Assembly (NCBI GenBank): GCA_016201215.1
Contig: JACQDH010000184.1
Coordinates: forward strand, 1-43,039
Direction: 5' to 3'
Length of the DNA stretch: 43,039 bases
Source: Acidobacteriota bacterium
Lineage (GTDB): Bacteria > Acidobacteriota > Terriglobia > Acidiferrales > UBA7541
Part shown: positions 19,562 to 27,690 of the stretch, in pieces
Layout of the letters: each line of letters starts with the position of its first letter
Position numbering within the stretch: the first letter of the stretch is position 1
The notes under the pieces: model-generated
What the model was told of the DNA's origin: nothing
Databases searched by the model: none
The model's input: only the letters and a program-made list of their open reading frames with translations
Made by a program: the position numbers and the translations under genes

Positions 19562-19900
19562 ATGACGGAGCGACGTGCGGCTCGCCGATACGATTTATCC
19601 CTACCGGTCATCATCCGTGTGCCTCTCGACCGCGAATCGCCCACGCGCAACGGCAAGACCCGCGACATCTCCACGCGCGGGGTTTATTTCACTCTCGATC
19701 AGGACCTGGAGGCCGGCACGGAGCTGGATATCACCCTCACGCTTCCGGCGGAAATCACTCGCGGCACCGAGGTCTTCGTGCGCGCCCAGGGCAAGGTCGT
19801 GCGCGTGGAGAAAAAGAGTGACGATGCCTCCCCGCGAATCGGCGTGGCGGCGGTTATCGAGCGCTACGACATCATCCGCGGCGAGCCGGCCCGCATCTGA
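19562..19900 (+). CDS. PilZ domain protein (c-di-GMP receptor)
   Basis: This 112-residue single-domain protein has both ligand motifs intact: RRAARRYDL supplies RxxxR and DISTRG supplies DxSxxG, so c-di-GMP binding is expected. The ATG at 19562 follows a GCGGGGA ribosome site; an upstream frame extension starts inside the promoter and is rejected. A sigma-54 promoter and an inverted repeat lie upstream. It follows the kinase-regulator pair but has its own promoter. The effector partner is unknown. Confidence 0.85.
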   Translation: MTERRAARRYDLSLPVIIRVPLDRESPTRNGKTRDISTRGVYFTLDQDLEAGTELDITLTLPAEITRGTEVFVRAQGKVVRVEKKSDDASPRIGVAAVIERYDIIRGEPARI

Positions 19901-20068
19901 GCCCACCGCGTAAGCCCCCCTCGCGTCCCTAGCTTGTTTCCACACGCACTGTTTTCGCGCAGAGTTCGTGCGCGGCGTCATGCAGCATCCCACCCGATCG
20001 CGGTCCTCGGCCGGGAAAGAGAACTTTCTGGGTGGGGGGTGCGGGCAGCGCTTGCGGCGGCCGCTGGG

Positions 20069-21271
20069 CTAGGCCTTTTTCTTCGAAAACCGCCGCGCCG
20101 CCTGCCGGGCCAGATTTGAGATGGGCCTGGTGAAGGGGAGGGGATCATCCCAGGTGAAGTAAGCCGCTTCCTCCACTCCACGAAAGGAGCCGACCCACTG
20201 CCCGAAGGTTAGCTTGCCGTCGCGGTGATAATGGTAGCTGGAAGTCACGTCCTTGTCTTCGACAAACCACTTGCGGCCCTCTTGGAAGGTTGAAGGCGGC
20301 ACGGGTTGCCCGCTCAGATCCAGGTAGAGGGCGCGGGTCACGTCCATGCCGTTGGTGGCCACAAAGAGCCGGAAGGTCGCGCCGATGCGGGGATTGACGT
20401 CGAGAATCTTGTACTGGCCGTTCCGCGCGTCGTAGCGGTGGCCGATGTCAAGGATCCCCCGGTAGCCGACCGCCTTCATCAAGTCCCGGGTGTTCTTGTC
20501 CACCGTTTCATTTTTCAGGCAGATGCCCAGGCTGGTCATGCCGGTGTACACAGGGAACAGCCGAATCTTTCTCCCGGTGATCCCGAACAGGCATTCCGAC
20601 TGTGCGTTGAAATACCCGTTGAACATCCAGACCGTGTCTTCCCCGCCCGGGATGTATTCCTGGAGCATGAGGTTGGGGTGCTCGGGGTTTTCGAGTTTTT
20701 CGTAGGCCTCGAGCAGTTTTTCCTTGGTTTCAGCGATGACCATGCGGACCCCCGTGCGCTGTTGCAGCAGCCAAGGATCGATGGCCTTGAGCACGATGGG
20801 ACAGTCGGCGGTCTGGAGAAAGTCCAAGACGTCCTGCCTGGATTGCGGGAAGGCGGTCTCGGCCGTGGGGATGCCGAATTTCTTGCAGGTGAAATACATC
20901 TGCTTCTTGTCGTACAGAGCCTGGGTCACTCCGGGCGGAGGAAGCGGAAAGAGAAAAACCTGCTGCAGGGCCTCGCTCTGTTCGGCCACGAAGACGCTGG
21001 ACGCATCACCAGTGGGAATCAGGATGGGACGCCCGCCGAGCTTTCGTGCGACTTCGTGCAGAAATTCGAGCGACTCCTGGACGGGCGCGGTGTCAATGTT
21101 CCAGATGAATTTTCCCGCGCAGTAGCGCGACCTCAAGCCGGGCGCCGAGGGATTGGCCTCGACGCCATAGACCCGGACGCCGAGCCTCCCGAGGCTGCGG
21201 ATGATCCCCAGCGCCCCGTAGTCCTCCGCTTTGAGCACCACTACGGGAACGGAAGTGTCGGCAAGGCGCAT
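20069..21271 (-). CDS. ATP-grasp carboxylate ligase in the comAB operon
   Basis: This 400-residue enzyme of the ATP-grasp fold would join a carboxylate to an amine (or similar nucleophile) through an acyl-phosphate. An N-terminal pre-ATP Rossmann-like part (VVVLKAEDYGALGIIRSLGR) is followed by lid and ATP-binding segments (CPIVLKAID; LMLQEYIPGGEDTVWMF). The metal-binding ILDVNPRIGATFRLF has Asp in the usual Glu position. The Lys-rich tail may be surface or membrane-associating. It is the third gene of a minus-strand run comA-comB-ATP-grasp (58 bases after comB), so its substrate may be sulfolactate or a derivative. That link is inference from the operon. It also resembles ATP-grasp enzymes seen beside polysaccharide genes. 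Confidence 0.8.
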   Translation of the reverse strand: MRLADTSVPVVVLKAEDYGALGIIRSLGRLGVRVYGVEANPSAPGLRSRYCAGKFIWNIDTAPVQESLEFLHEVARKLGGRPILIPTGDASSVFVAEQSEALQQVFLFPLPPPGVTQALYDKKQMYFTCKKFGIPTAETAFPQSRQDVLDFLQTADCPIVLKAIDPWLLQQRTGVRMVIAETKEKLLEAYEKLENPEHPNLMLQEYIPGGEDTVWMFNGYFNAQSECLFGITGRKIRLFPVYTGMTSLGICLKNETVDKNTRDLMKAVGYRGILDIGHRYDARNGQYKILDVNPRIGATFRLFVATNGMDVTRALYLDLSGQPVPPSTFQEGRKWFVEDKDVTSSYHYHRDGKLTFGQWVGSFRGVEEAAYFTWDDPLPFTRPISNLARQAARRFSKKKA

Positions 21272-21329
21272 GAAGGGGCAAACCCCGGGGATCTCTGCTG
21301 CGCGAGTTCTGGCCGCGCGCGAAAGGGCG

Positions 21330-22058
21330 TCACTTCGCCACCGGAATCATCACGATTTCATTGTCTTTGAAAACGAACACGGCCTGAACATCGTCAATGT
21401 GCGCAAGGATGTATTCCAAGTCGCGGAGCTGATTGGTCCGGCGGAGATAGTCCACGCTCTTGCTGCACAGGAAGCCGTCGGGCGGCGCCCCGCTCCAACG
21501 CTGCACCACTTCCTCGGTGGTGCGCGTGGCTGGTTCGTAGCCCGCCTGGATCAGGCCTTCGGCGATCCAAGCACAGCACATCTGGTCCTCCTCACGGAAC
21601 TCGCCGCGGCCGCCGGCGCCAATCACGGCAATCTTCTCGTGGCGCCCAGCCAGGTACCGGATCGTGGCACTGTGATTCCGCAGGCAGGCGATGTAGCCGC
21701 CCTCGCAGCCCCGGGTCTCGTGGATGAGCGAGGTTCCCGAGGTGGTGAGCAGGATCATGGGACGCTGAAAATCGGTGCGCAGAACAATCTCTGCCGGGCT
21801 GTTGGTCATGTCGAACCCGTAGGGCATGTTCCCGCCGAGTTCGCCGACCAGGAGCGGATGAGGAAGCTTGGCGGCCAGCGGCACGGCTGCTTCGAGCGAG
21901 GGCGTGGGGAAGCAGCGCCAGCCCTTGGCCACGGCCGAAACCGCCGTCGTGGTCGCGCGGATGACGTCGATGGCCACGATGGCGTGGCCGTCTCGGTACT
22001 TTTGTGCACTTTCCGGAAAGCAATCAACGACGACGGTTGGTGGCATTGGCTGGGTCAC
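21330..22058 (-). CDS. comB: 2-phosphosulfolactate phosphatase (ComB)
   Basis: This 242-residue enzyme is predicted to remove phosphate from 2-phosphosulfolactate to give sulfolactate. Family features are visible: VAIDVIRATTTAVSAV with the D-V-x-R-A-T-T block, GELGGNMPYGFDMTNSPAEI, TTSGT, the GAGGRGEFREEDQMCCAWIA region and the C-terminal VDYLRRTNQ. Length is normal. It starts 24 bases after the end of the comA reading frame and precedes the ATP-grasp gene, forming a compact operon. ComB is known from archaeal coenzyme M synthesis and from Bacillus spores that accumulate sulfolactate. ComC, ComD and ComE are not seen in this window, so coenzyme M itself is not implied. Confidence 0.88.
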   Translation of the reverse strand: MTQPMPPTVVVDCFPESAQKYRDGHAIVAIDVIRATTTAVSAVAKGWRCFPTPSLEAAVPLAAKLPHPLLVGELGGNMPYGFDMTNSPAEIVLRTDFQRPMILLTTSGTSLIHETRGCEGGYIACLRNHSATIRYLAGRHEKIAVIGAGGRGEFREEDQMCCAWIAEGLIQAGYEPATRTTEEVVQRWSGAPPDGFLCSKSVDYLRRTNQLRDLEYILAHIDDVQAVFVFKDNEIVMIPVAK

Positions 22059-22082
22059 CTGCTCCGAGATCGCGCCCCCGCT

Positions 22083-22902
22083 TCAGGCCGACGGGGAGGG
22101 TCGCAAGTTTTCCTTCTGAAAAGCGTCCGAATGCAGGCCGCGCCGGTAGATTTCCACCCGCAGGAGTTCCTCTAGCCGAACGTTGCAGAGGTGGACCTCG
22201 CGGCCAAAGTGGTCCAGCAGGGCGAACTGGCTGGGCTTGTTCGGGGCCTCGAAGATCACCGTCTGGAAACCAAATTCCTTGGCGAAGCTATCGGCGAACC
22301 CGCGGTTGAAGTTGCCGTCATCGTCGAACAGTCCCACACCCTTGGCGCTCTCGCGGCCTTCGACCACCAGTTGCACTGCCCCGGCGTCGAGCCAGCGATG
22401 TCCCTGCTCGATCAGCGCGCGCACGTTTTCCTCGGTGAAGGGGCCGGTATGTTTCTTGCCCAGCTCGAACTGCACATCGAGCCCGCGCGCGTGGGCCATC
22501 TTGACCACGTCCTTGGCCGCCAGCGGCATCTCCGTAAAGCCCTCGCCGCATTCGATGCGCGAACCCGAGGCCCGCGCAGAGATCCAGGTACGCCGACAAC
22601 TGGCCCTGCGCAACCGCCACTTCAAAAGGCCCGCCTCCGGTTACCGTCGGCACCTTCCAGCGTTTCGCTGCAGCCACTTTCTTCCGCGTGGCGGCTTCCT
22701 TGGCCACCTGCCAGCAGGCCATGGAGATTTTCAGGAGGGACATCAAATGCGAGCTTTGTTCCAAATGGCTGGCCAGGGTGACCGGATCATAGCCGGGATC
22801 AAAAGGGCTGGTGCACGGTGGTATTTGGGGAACGCCGATCTTCTGCAAATAATCCCAGGTGGAAATCTTGGTCCTGCGAGCCTTGCTCTTTACCGCTAGC
22901 AT
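22083..22902 (-). pseudogene. comA: Phosphosulfolactate synthase (ComA), frameshifted in this sequence
   Basis: ComA adds sulfite to phosphoenolpyruvate to give phosphosulfolactate. The gene is read in two frames. The first, from the ATG at 22902 (AGGCAGG upstream), has the ComA N-terminal half to ...YLDLCAGLGF. The second resumes at RIECGEGF and carries the conserved core VQFELGKKH, VEGRESAKGVGLFD, VIFEAPNK and EIYRRGLHSDAF to the stop at 22083. The switch falls at about 22560, directly after TTC GCG, and needs one extra base or two missing bases. Joined, the protein would be about 273 residues, the normal family length. Every other core motif is intact, so the frameshift is either very recent or a sequencing or assembly error. 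No slippery heptamer is visible. It is the first gene of the comA-comB-ATP-grasp operon. Confidence 0.85.
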
Positions 22903-23365
22903 TTCAGAACCTGCCTTTCCGGCACCCCAGCAGCCCGTCTCCTCTCGTTCCTCCCGATCGACGCGCAAGTTGCATTCCGTCTCCAGCGAGTTCCTCTCGG
23001 GCGAATCTCTTCGTCTGGGAGAATTCCTCGGCTTGCGTCAGCCACTTCGCACGGGAGAGCAATCCATCACCTGACTGCTGACCTGGTGCCTTTTCGCCCC
23101 GAGTTCCCAAAGCCACCCCGGGGACGAAGTATTAGGAAGACTGTTTACTGCGTCTGGTGAAAAAACCTACTGCGTAACTCCGATTACAAATACTGGCGAA
23201 GGGTGGTGGCGTTGTCAAACTGAAAGGGGAAAGCAGGATGCGGCTTGGTCAACCCCCGGCAGTTCCGCCAGGGGGAGAACCCTGCCGGCCTGAGAATTTT
23301 GGTTGCAAGACGTCGTGGAGTCGTCCTACCATGCGGCCATCGCGCGTATCCTAAGGAGCAAGGCA
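22903..23365. other. Intergenic region between comA and CBS gene
   Basis: These 463 bases, divergent between comA and the CBS-pair gene, contain no convincing gene. A hairpin with C-run and G-run arms (23253-23275) lies in what would be the CBS leader. A poor sigma-54-like match is discussed among the rejected items. No clear promoter for either gene could be fixed. Confidence 0.5.
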
Positions 23366-23800
23366 ATGAACGTAGCCGCGCTGATTGCGTCCCGCAAAGA
23401 GGTGTACTCCGTCCGAGACGACTTGACCGTGCACGACGCCGCGCGCTACCTGCGCGACAAAGGCGTGCGCGCGGTCGGCGTGGTCGATGCCGCCGGAAAG
23501 CTGGTGGGCGTGGTTTCGCAGAGCGACATCTCCGACAAGGTGGCCGCGGAAAACAAGTGCCCGGCCTGGATGCACGTATCCGAGATCATGACCCGCGAGT
23601 TGGTCACTGTTTCCCCCGAGGTCTCCCTCGACGAATGCCTCCGCAGCCTGGAGAAGCACGGCATCTATCACCTGCTGGTGGTGGACGACCGGGGCGGCTA
23701 CAGCGGCATGATCTCCGTGTCGGACCTGCTCCAGGTGATCGCATCGGACCAAAAAGCTCGCGCGGACCTGCTGGAAGCTTTCATCTTCCCGCAAAGATAA
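23366..23800 (+). CDS. Protein with two CBS domains
   Basis: This 144-residue soluble protein is a tandem pair of CBS domains (about 7-58 and 75-130) that would form one Bateman module for adenosyl ligands such as AMP, ATP or SAM. Typical turns are seen: VGVVSQSDISDKVAAENKC, then IMTRELVTVSP and GMISVSDLLQVI. No enzymatic or transport domain is attached, so it is a stand-alone sensor with an unknown partner. The ATG at 23366 follows AAGGAG at a good distance; the longer frame upstream is not coding-like. It lies in the c-di-GMP/sigma-54 block, with no sigma-54 site of its own. Confidence 0.85.
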   Translation: MNVAALIASRKEVYSVRDDLTVHDAARYLRDKGVRAVGVVDAAGKLVGVVSQSDISDKVAAENKCPAWMHVSEIMTRELVTVSPEVSLDECLRSLEKHGIYHLLVVDDRGGYSGMISVSDLLQVIASDQKARADLLEAFIFPQR

Positions 23801-23852
23801 GGCCACGGCACCGCGCAGGCTGCGTCTGTGGTGCGAGGGGAAGCGTAGCTTC

Positions 23853-24185
23853 CTACGCCAACAATCGCCGGAGCAATTGCTGCAGCCGTGCGCGGGCTTC
23901 CTGGTCCATGGCGGTGAAGGCAACGCCCATTCCCTTCCCGGGCAGCGAGTCTCGCACCACCCCGCGTGCGTGAACTTCACCGTCCGGCACCTCGAAGAGC
24001 AGCTTGACGACTTCGCCTACTGCGGGCGGCTCGGGCGTCGAAATGAACAGACCGCCCAGGCCCAGCGTGCTGACCCGCGAGACCACCCGCTCGCCGCCGC
24101 TCTGCCAGGCCACGAGCATTCCTTTGGGCAATCCCACACGCGGATAGCGCCGGGGCTTGGGCGCGGAGGACCTACCAGGATTCAT
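23853..24185 (-). CDS. Degenerate PilZ domain protein
   Basis: This 110-residue single-domain protein matches PilZ in its overall strand pattern. RRYPR supplies the RxxxR motif, but the DxSxxG position reads TLGLGG, so the Asp and Ser are both missing. It may bind c-di-GMP weakly or act as a structural PilZ partner. It is convergent with the CBS gene and divergent from glmS. It is the fourth PilZ domain within 10 kb. Confidence 0.75.
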   Translation of the reverse strand: MNPGRSSAPKPRRYPRVGLPKGMLVAWQSGGERVVSRVSTLGLGGLFISTPEPPAVGEVVKLLFEVPDGEVHARGVVRDSLPGKGMGVAFTAMDQEARARLQQLLRRLLA

Positions 24186-24526
24186 GTCACCAGCCTAACT
24201 CCGCGCCTGTACTTGCGAAAGCAGCCTTGTCCTAAGCCTTAACATACCGCGGACCGGGCCAAGCGGCGGCGCAGCAGCGATCTCGTTTTGCCGTCCAAGT
24301 GACAGCCTTCCCTGGGCAAGCCCATGAGTACTGGGAAAGGCCTGGCCCGTAATACGAAATAGTTTTCCACAGGACATGCAAACCGGCGCGGCTTTTGAAA
24401 TCCCCTCCTGTTCACCTGTAATCGCTTTGTTTTGATCAGGCTACTGCGTCCACCGCAGAACCTTGCACAGTCTGGCGAGCCAATTGCTAAAACGCCTCGT
24501 CTTGGAGGTCGCCACAGGGCAAACCT
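24186..24526. other. Divergent regulatory region between PilZ and glmS
   Basis: These 341 bases carry no gene. They contain TTTTCCACAGG (24363-24373), about 100 bases before the sigma-54 promoter at 24473-24488, which is the usual distance for an activator site. Confidence 0.5.
24473..24488 (+). promoter_or_regulatory. Sigma-54 promoter of glmS
   Basis: TGGCGA-GCCAA-TTGCT has GG-N10-GC and a perfect -12 half. It ends 38 bases before the glmS ATG, giving a short leader of about 28 bases. Sigma-54 control of glmS would tie amino-sugar supply to EPS synthesis. Confidence 0.7.
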
Positions 24527-26380
24527 ATGTGCGGAATTGTCGGTTATCTGGGATCGCGGCCAGTTGTGCCACTTCTGCTCGGCGGACTGAAAAAGCTCGA
24601 GTATCGCGGCTATGACTCTGCAGGCGTGGCCGTGGCTGGAAACGGCCACGGACTGGTGCTGCGCCGCGCGCAGGGCAAACTGGCGCAACTCGAGCAGTTG
24701 CTTGGCCTGGATCCGCCGGAGGGCACCTACGGCATCGGCCACACGCGCTGGGCCACGCACGGGCCGCCGAGCGAGCGCAACTCGCATCCGCACACGGACT
24801 GCACGCGGCGCATCGCCATCGCGCACAATGGCATCATCGAGAATTATTCCGGGCTGAAAGACCGGCTGCGCGCCGCAGGCCACGTCTTCACCAGTGACAC
24901 CGATACCGAGGTGATCGCTCACTTGATCGAGACCCACCTGAACGGGGATCTCGCCGCGGCCGTGCGCAAGACCGTCGCCGAGTTGCAGGGCGCGTTTGCG
25001 CTGACCGTCATCTCCAGCGAGGACCCGGGGAAGATCGTCGCCGCGCGGCTGGGCGCCCCGGTGATCATCGGCGTGGGAGAAAACGAGAGCTTCGTGGCTT
25101 CTGACGTCCTGCCCGTTCTCCCCTACACCCGCCGGGTAGTTTACCTCGCCGACGGAGAGATGGCCGTTCTCCGGCAGGATCGCATTGAGTTCACCGACTT
25201 CGCCGGAACGCCCCACCCGCACGCGCCCGAGCAAATCCACTGGGACGCGCAGCTCGCCGAAAAGGGCGGCTTCCGCCATTTCATGCAGAAAGAGATCTAC
25301 GAGCAGCCGGTGGCCCTCCGCGAGACGCTGCGCGGCCGAGTCAAGCCCGACCAGGGTCGCGTCTGCCTGTGCGAACTCGGGGCCATGGCCGAGGAGCTTT
25401 CGCGCATCGAGCGCGTCCACCTGATCGCCTGCGGCACCTCCCTGCACGCCGGCTTGGTCGGCAAGTGGATGATGGAGAGCCTGGCGGGCGTCCCGGCAGA
25501 AGTCGATCATGCCTCCGAATACCGCTACCGCGATCCGCTCGTTGACCGCCGCACCCTCGGCGTGCTGATCAGCCAGTCCGGCGAGACCGCAGACACGCTG
25601 GCGGCCGGCCGCGAGGCACGCGAGAAAGGCGCGCGCACGCTGGCCATCACCAACGTGCCGGCCAGCACGCTGACGCGCGAATCCGACGCCACCCTGCTGA
25701 CGCACGCGGGCCCCGAAGTGGGCGTCGCCGCCACGAAGACATTCTCCGCGCAACTGGTCAGCCTGCTGCTGCTCGCCGTGGAAATGGCGCAGCGCAAGGG
25801 CCGCCTCGGCGGCCCCGAAGGGCGGCAGTTGCTCGACGAGCTGGCCCGCATCCCCGCGCGGCTCGAACAATTGCTGCAGAGGGACGACGTGGTCGAGGCC
25901 ATCGCCCGGCGCTTCTATCGCGCCCGCGACTTCCTGTTCCTCGGCCGCGGCCTTCACTACCCCATCGCGCTCGAAGGCGCGCTGAAGCTGAAGGAAATCT
26001 CCTACATCCACGCCGAGGGCTATCCCGCCGGCGAGATGAAGCATGGCCCGAATGCGCTGATCGATGGAGACCTCCCGGTGGTCTTCCTGGCCACTTATCA
26101 ACCCGACCTGGCCGCCTCCGAGTTGCGCTACCAGAAGACCCTGAGCAATATGGAAGAGGTTAAGGCCCGCGACGGCAAGGTGATCGGCCTGCTCAACGAA
26201 GGCGATGAGGAGGGGCGCCGCCGGTGCGACGCCGTCATCGAGATCCCGCCGACCCGGGAGCTGCTGCTGCCGCTGCTCGCCGTGGTGCCGCTGCAACTGT
26301 TGGCCTACCACATCGCCGTGTTGCGCGGGTGCGACGTGGACCAGCCGCGCAATCTGGCGAAGAGCGTCACCGTGGAGTAA
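24527..26380 (+). CDS. glmS: Glutamine-fructose-6-phosphate aminotransferase (isomerizing)
   Basis: GlmS makes glucosamine-6-phosphate from fructose-6-phosphate and glutamine, the first step towards UDP-GlcNAc for peptidoglycan and EPS. The 617 residues have the class II glutaminase domain with Cys2 exposed after Met (MCGIVGYLGS), the TRWATHG and HNGIIENY motifs, and two SIS domains (ACGTSLHAGLVG; SQSGETADTL; KHGPNALI). It closes with LAKSVTVE, the usual C-terminal motif. It is the only glmS-like gene in view and lies beside c-di-GMP and sigma-54 regulators rather than with cell-wall genes. Its promoter at 24473 supports co-regulation with EPS. No glmS ribozyme is seen in the short leader. 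Confidence 0.96.
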   Translation: MCGIVGYLGSRPVVPLLLGGLKKLEYRGYDSAGVAVAGNGHGLVLRRAQGKLAQLEQLLGLDPPEGTYGIGHTRWATHGPPSERNSHPHTDCTRRIAIAHNGIIENYSGLKDRLRAAGHVFTSDTDTEVIAHLIETHLNGDLAAAVRKTVAELQGAFALTVISSEDPGKIVAARLGAPVIIGVGENESFVASDVLPVLPYTRRVVYLADGEMAVLRQDRIEFTDFAGTPHPHAPEQIHWDAQLAEKGGFRHFMQKEIYEQPVALRETLRGRVKPDQGRVCLCELGAMAEELSRIERVHLIACGTSLHAGLVGKWMMESLAGVPAEVDHASEYRYRDPLVDRRTLGVLISQSGETADTLAAGREAREKGARTLAITNVPASTLTRESDATLLTHAGPEVGVAATKTFSAQLVSLLLLAVEMAQRKGRLGGPEGRQLLDELARIPARLEQLLQRDDVVEAIARRFYRARDFLFLGRGLHYPIALEGALKLKEISYIHAEGYPAGEMKHGPNALIDGDLPVVFLATYQPDLAASELRYQKTLSNMEEVKARDGKVIGLLNEGDEEGRRRCDAVIEIPPTRELLLPLLAVVPLQLLAYHIAVLRGCDVDQPRNLAKSVTVE

Positions 26381-26478
26381 GCGGCTCGGGAACCCGGCTT
26401 TTCCTTACGCGGCACGCCGCGCAACCCGTGGTTGCAGGCGACCCGTTGCGAGTCTAAGATTTTCACCCAGAGAAGAAC

Positions 26479-27354
26479 GTGGTGATCCCCCGCACCATCA
26501 AGAAAGCCGCCTACGCGACGCTGCCGCTGGCCTGGCGGAAGCGCCTGGCCATGTGGCTCGACCGGCAGCAATGGATCGCCAACCGGCACGAATGGTCCAT
26601 GCTGGTGATCCGCGACTGGGCCGAGAAGGACGTGGATGCCTACCACAAATTCCTGTGGTCCGAGCACCTCGGCTATGCCAAGTTTTACGACTCGGCCAAC
26701 AGTTTCGGTGCGGACAAGATTCTGCCCTCGCGCCGCCTGCTCTTCGAGGATCTGCTCGCGTGCCTCCGGGAACAGGGGCTCGACCCGCGCCGCGACGTGA
26801 AGAGTGTTTTCGAGGTGGGCTGCTCGCAGGGCTACCTGCTCCGGTTTGCCGAGACCCAACTTTTTCCGGCCGCCACGGATCTTGCCGGCATCGACATCGA
26901 TGGCACCGCGATCGAGGCCGGAATAGCCTATCTGTCCGAGCAGGGCTCGAAGATCCGGCTCCAGCGCGCCGACATGTCGGACCTGGAAAACGTTCTGGGC
27001 GAAAAATCCTACGACGTCATCCTTTGCGCCGGCGTGCTGCTTTACCTCAAGCAGGAGGCCGCTGAAGAGGTCGTCCGAACGATGCTCCGCCACACGCGGT
27101 ACGTCGTGGCCATCGCCGGCATCGGCCATCCCGAGGTGGACAACGCTGGCCTGACGGTTTCCGAACCACGCGCCTGGGATGCCGGGATGGTTCACAACAT
27201 CGACGCCATGGTTGAGAAGGCGGGCGGCAAGGTCCTCCAACGCCGGTGGGAGGGCGCCCACGAGATCAACGGCCAAAGGATTCACTTCGTTTTCTCCTCG
27301 GGCAAGGCCGCCGTGGCCCCACTGAGCCCGGCGTCGCCCACAGCCACACGTTAG
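26479..27354 (+). CDS. SAM-dependent methyltransferase
   Basis: This protein of about 291 residues has a class I Rossmann methyltransferase core: SVFEVGCSQGYLLRFA (motif I, about 108-123), LAGIDIDGTAIEAGI, then YDVILCAGVLLYL (motif IV). The N-terminal third is helical and Trp-rich (WLDRQQWIANRHEWSM). The substrate is unknown. Its position between glmS and the sigma-54 activator suggests a sugar or EPS-related role, by context only. The start is one of two adjacent GTG codons (26479 or 26482), preceded by AGAGAAG. It follows glmS by 98 bases and may be cotranscribed from the glmS promoter. Confidence 0.75.
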   Translation: MVIPRTIKKAAYATLPLAWRKRLAMWLDRQQWIANRHEWSMLVIRDWAEKDVDAYHKFLWSEHLGYAKFYDSANSFGADKILPSRRLLFEDLLACLREQGLDPRRDVKSVFEVGCSQGYLLRFAETQLFPAATDLAGIDIDGTAIEAGIAYLSEQGSKIRLQRADMSDLENVLGEKSYDVILCAGVLLYLKQEAAEEVVRTMLRHTRYVVAIAGIGHPEVDNAGLTVSEPRAWDAGMVHNIDAMVEKAGGKVLQRRWEGAHEINGQRIHFVFSSGKAAVAPLSPASPTATR

Positions 27355-27690
27355 TCGGAAACTCGGCGAAACCTCCTCGGTTCTTTCCCCTGTACTGCGT
27401 TGAACCATCAGCCTCGCTCTGCTTCTTCGCTGCCTTTTCGCTTCGTTTACCCCACTGGGCCGCAGCTGGGAAAACATTTTTCCAAAGTGTGAAATTCTCT
27501 TCCTACAAGTCAGCCCCAGCGGAACGCGCGGGAAGGCCTTTCTTTTCTTCCTATCTAATTGAACACACAATAGTTAGTTAAGATTTCCACACAGATTCGG
27601 CTTTCAGGCAGGGTGGCGCGACAGGTGCAATATAGGGCATGTACGTCAAGCCTGGGTGAGACCGGGTACCCCGTCCCCAGGAGGGGCAGA
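27355..27690. other. Intergenic region upstream of second sigma-54 activator
   Basis: No gene is visible in these 336 bases. They contain an imperfect palindrome with GGAAAA and TTTTCC arms (27469-27483), a TTTCCACACAG motif (27584-27594) and a sigma-54-like promoter (27614-27629). Confidence 0.5.
27614..27629 (+). promoter_or_regulatory. Candidate sigma-54 promoter of the second activator
   Basis: TGGCGC-GACAG-GTGCA has GG-N10-GC and one mismatch in each half. It lies 61 bases before the ATG at 27691 and would give autoregulation or cross-regulation of the activator. Confidence 0.5.

Noticed and set aside
23076-23091. Possible sigma-54 site upstream of comA (minus strand AGGCAC-CAGGT-CAGCA)
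   Set aside because: The -24 half is good and GG-N10-GC is kept, but the -12 half reads CAGC instead of TTGC, so it was not counted in the regulon.
24508-24530. GEMM-like string CACAGGGCAAACC before glmS
   Set aside because: It resembles the start of a c-di-GMP-I riboswitch, but the glmS ATG follows directly and the rest of the aptamer is absent, so it is a coincidence.
24239-26311. 690-residue open frame opposite glmS
   Set aside because: It is the antisense shadow of glmS in GC-rich DNA. glmS has all family motifs, while the shadow has none.
26381-26415. Possible terminator after glmS
   Set aside because: The stem is short (CGGG/CCCG plus a few flanking pairs with a bulge) and the T-run is weak, so it is not convincing.
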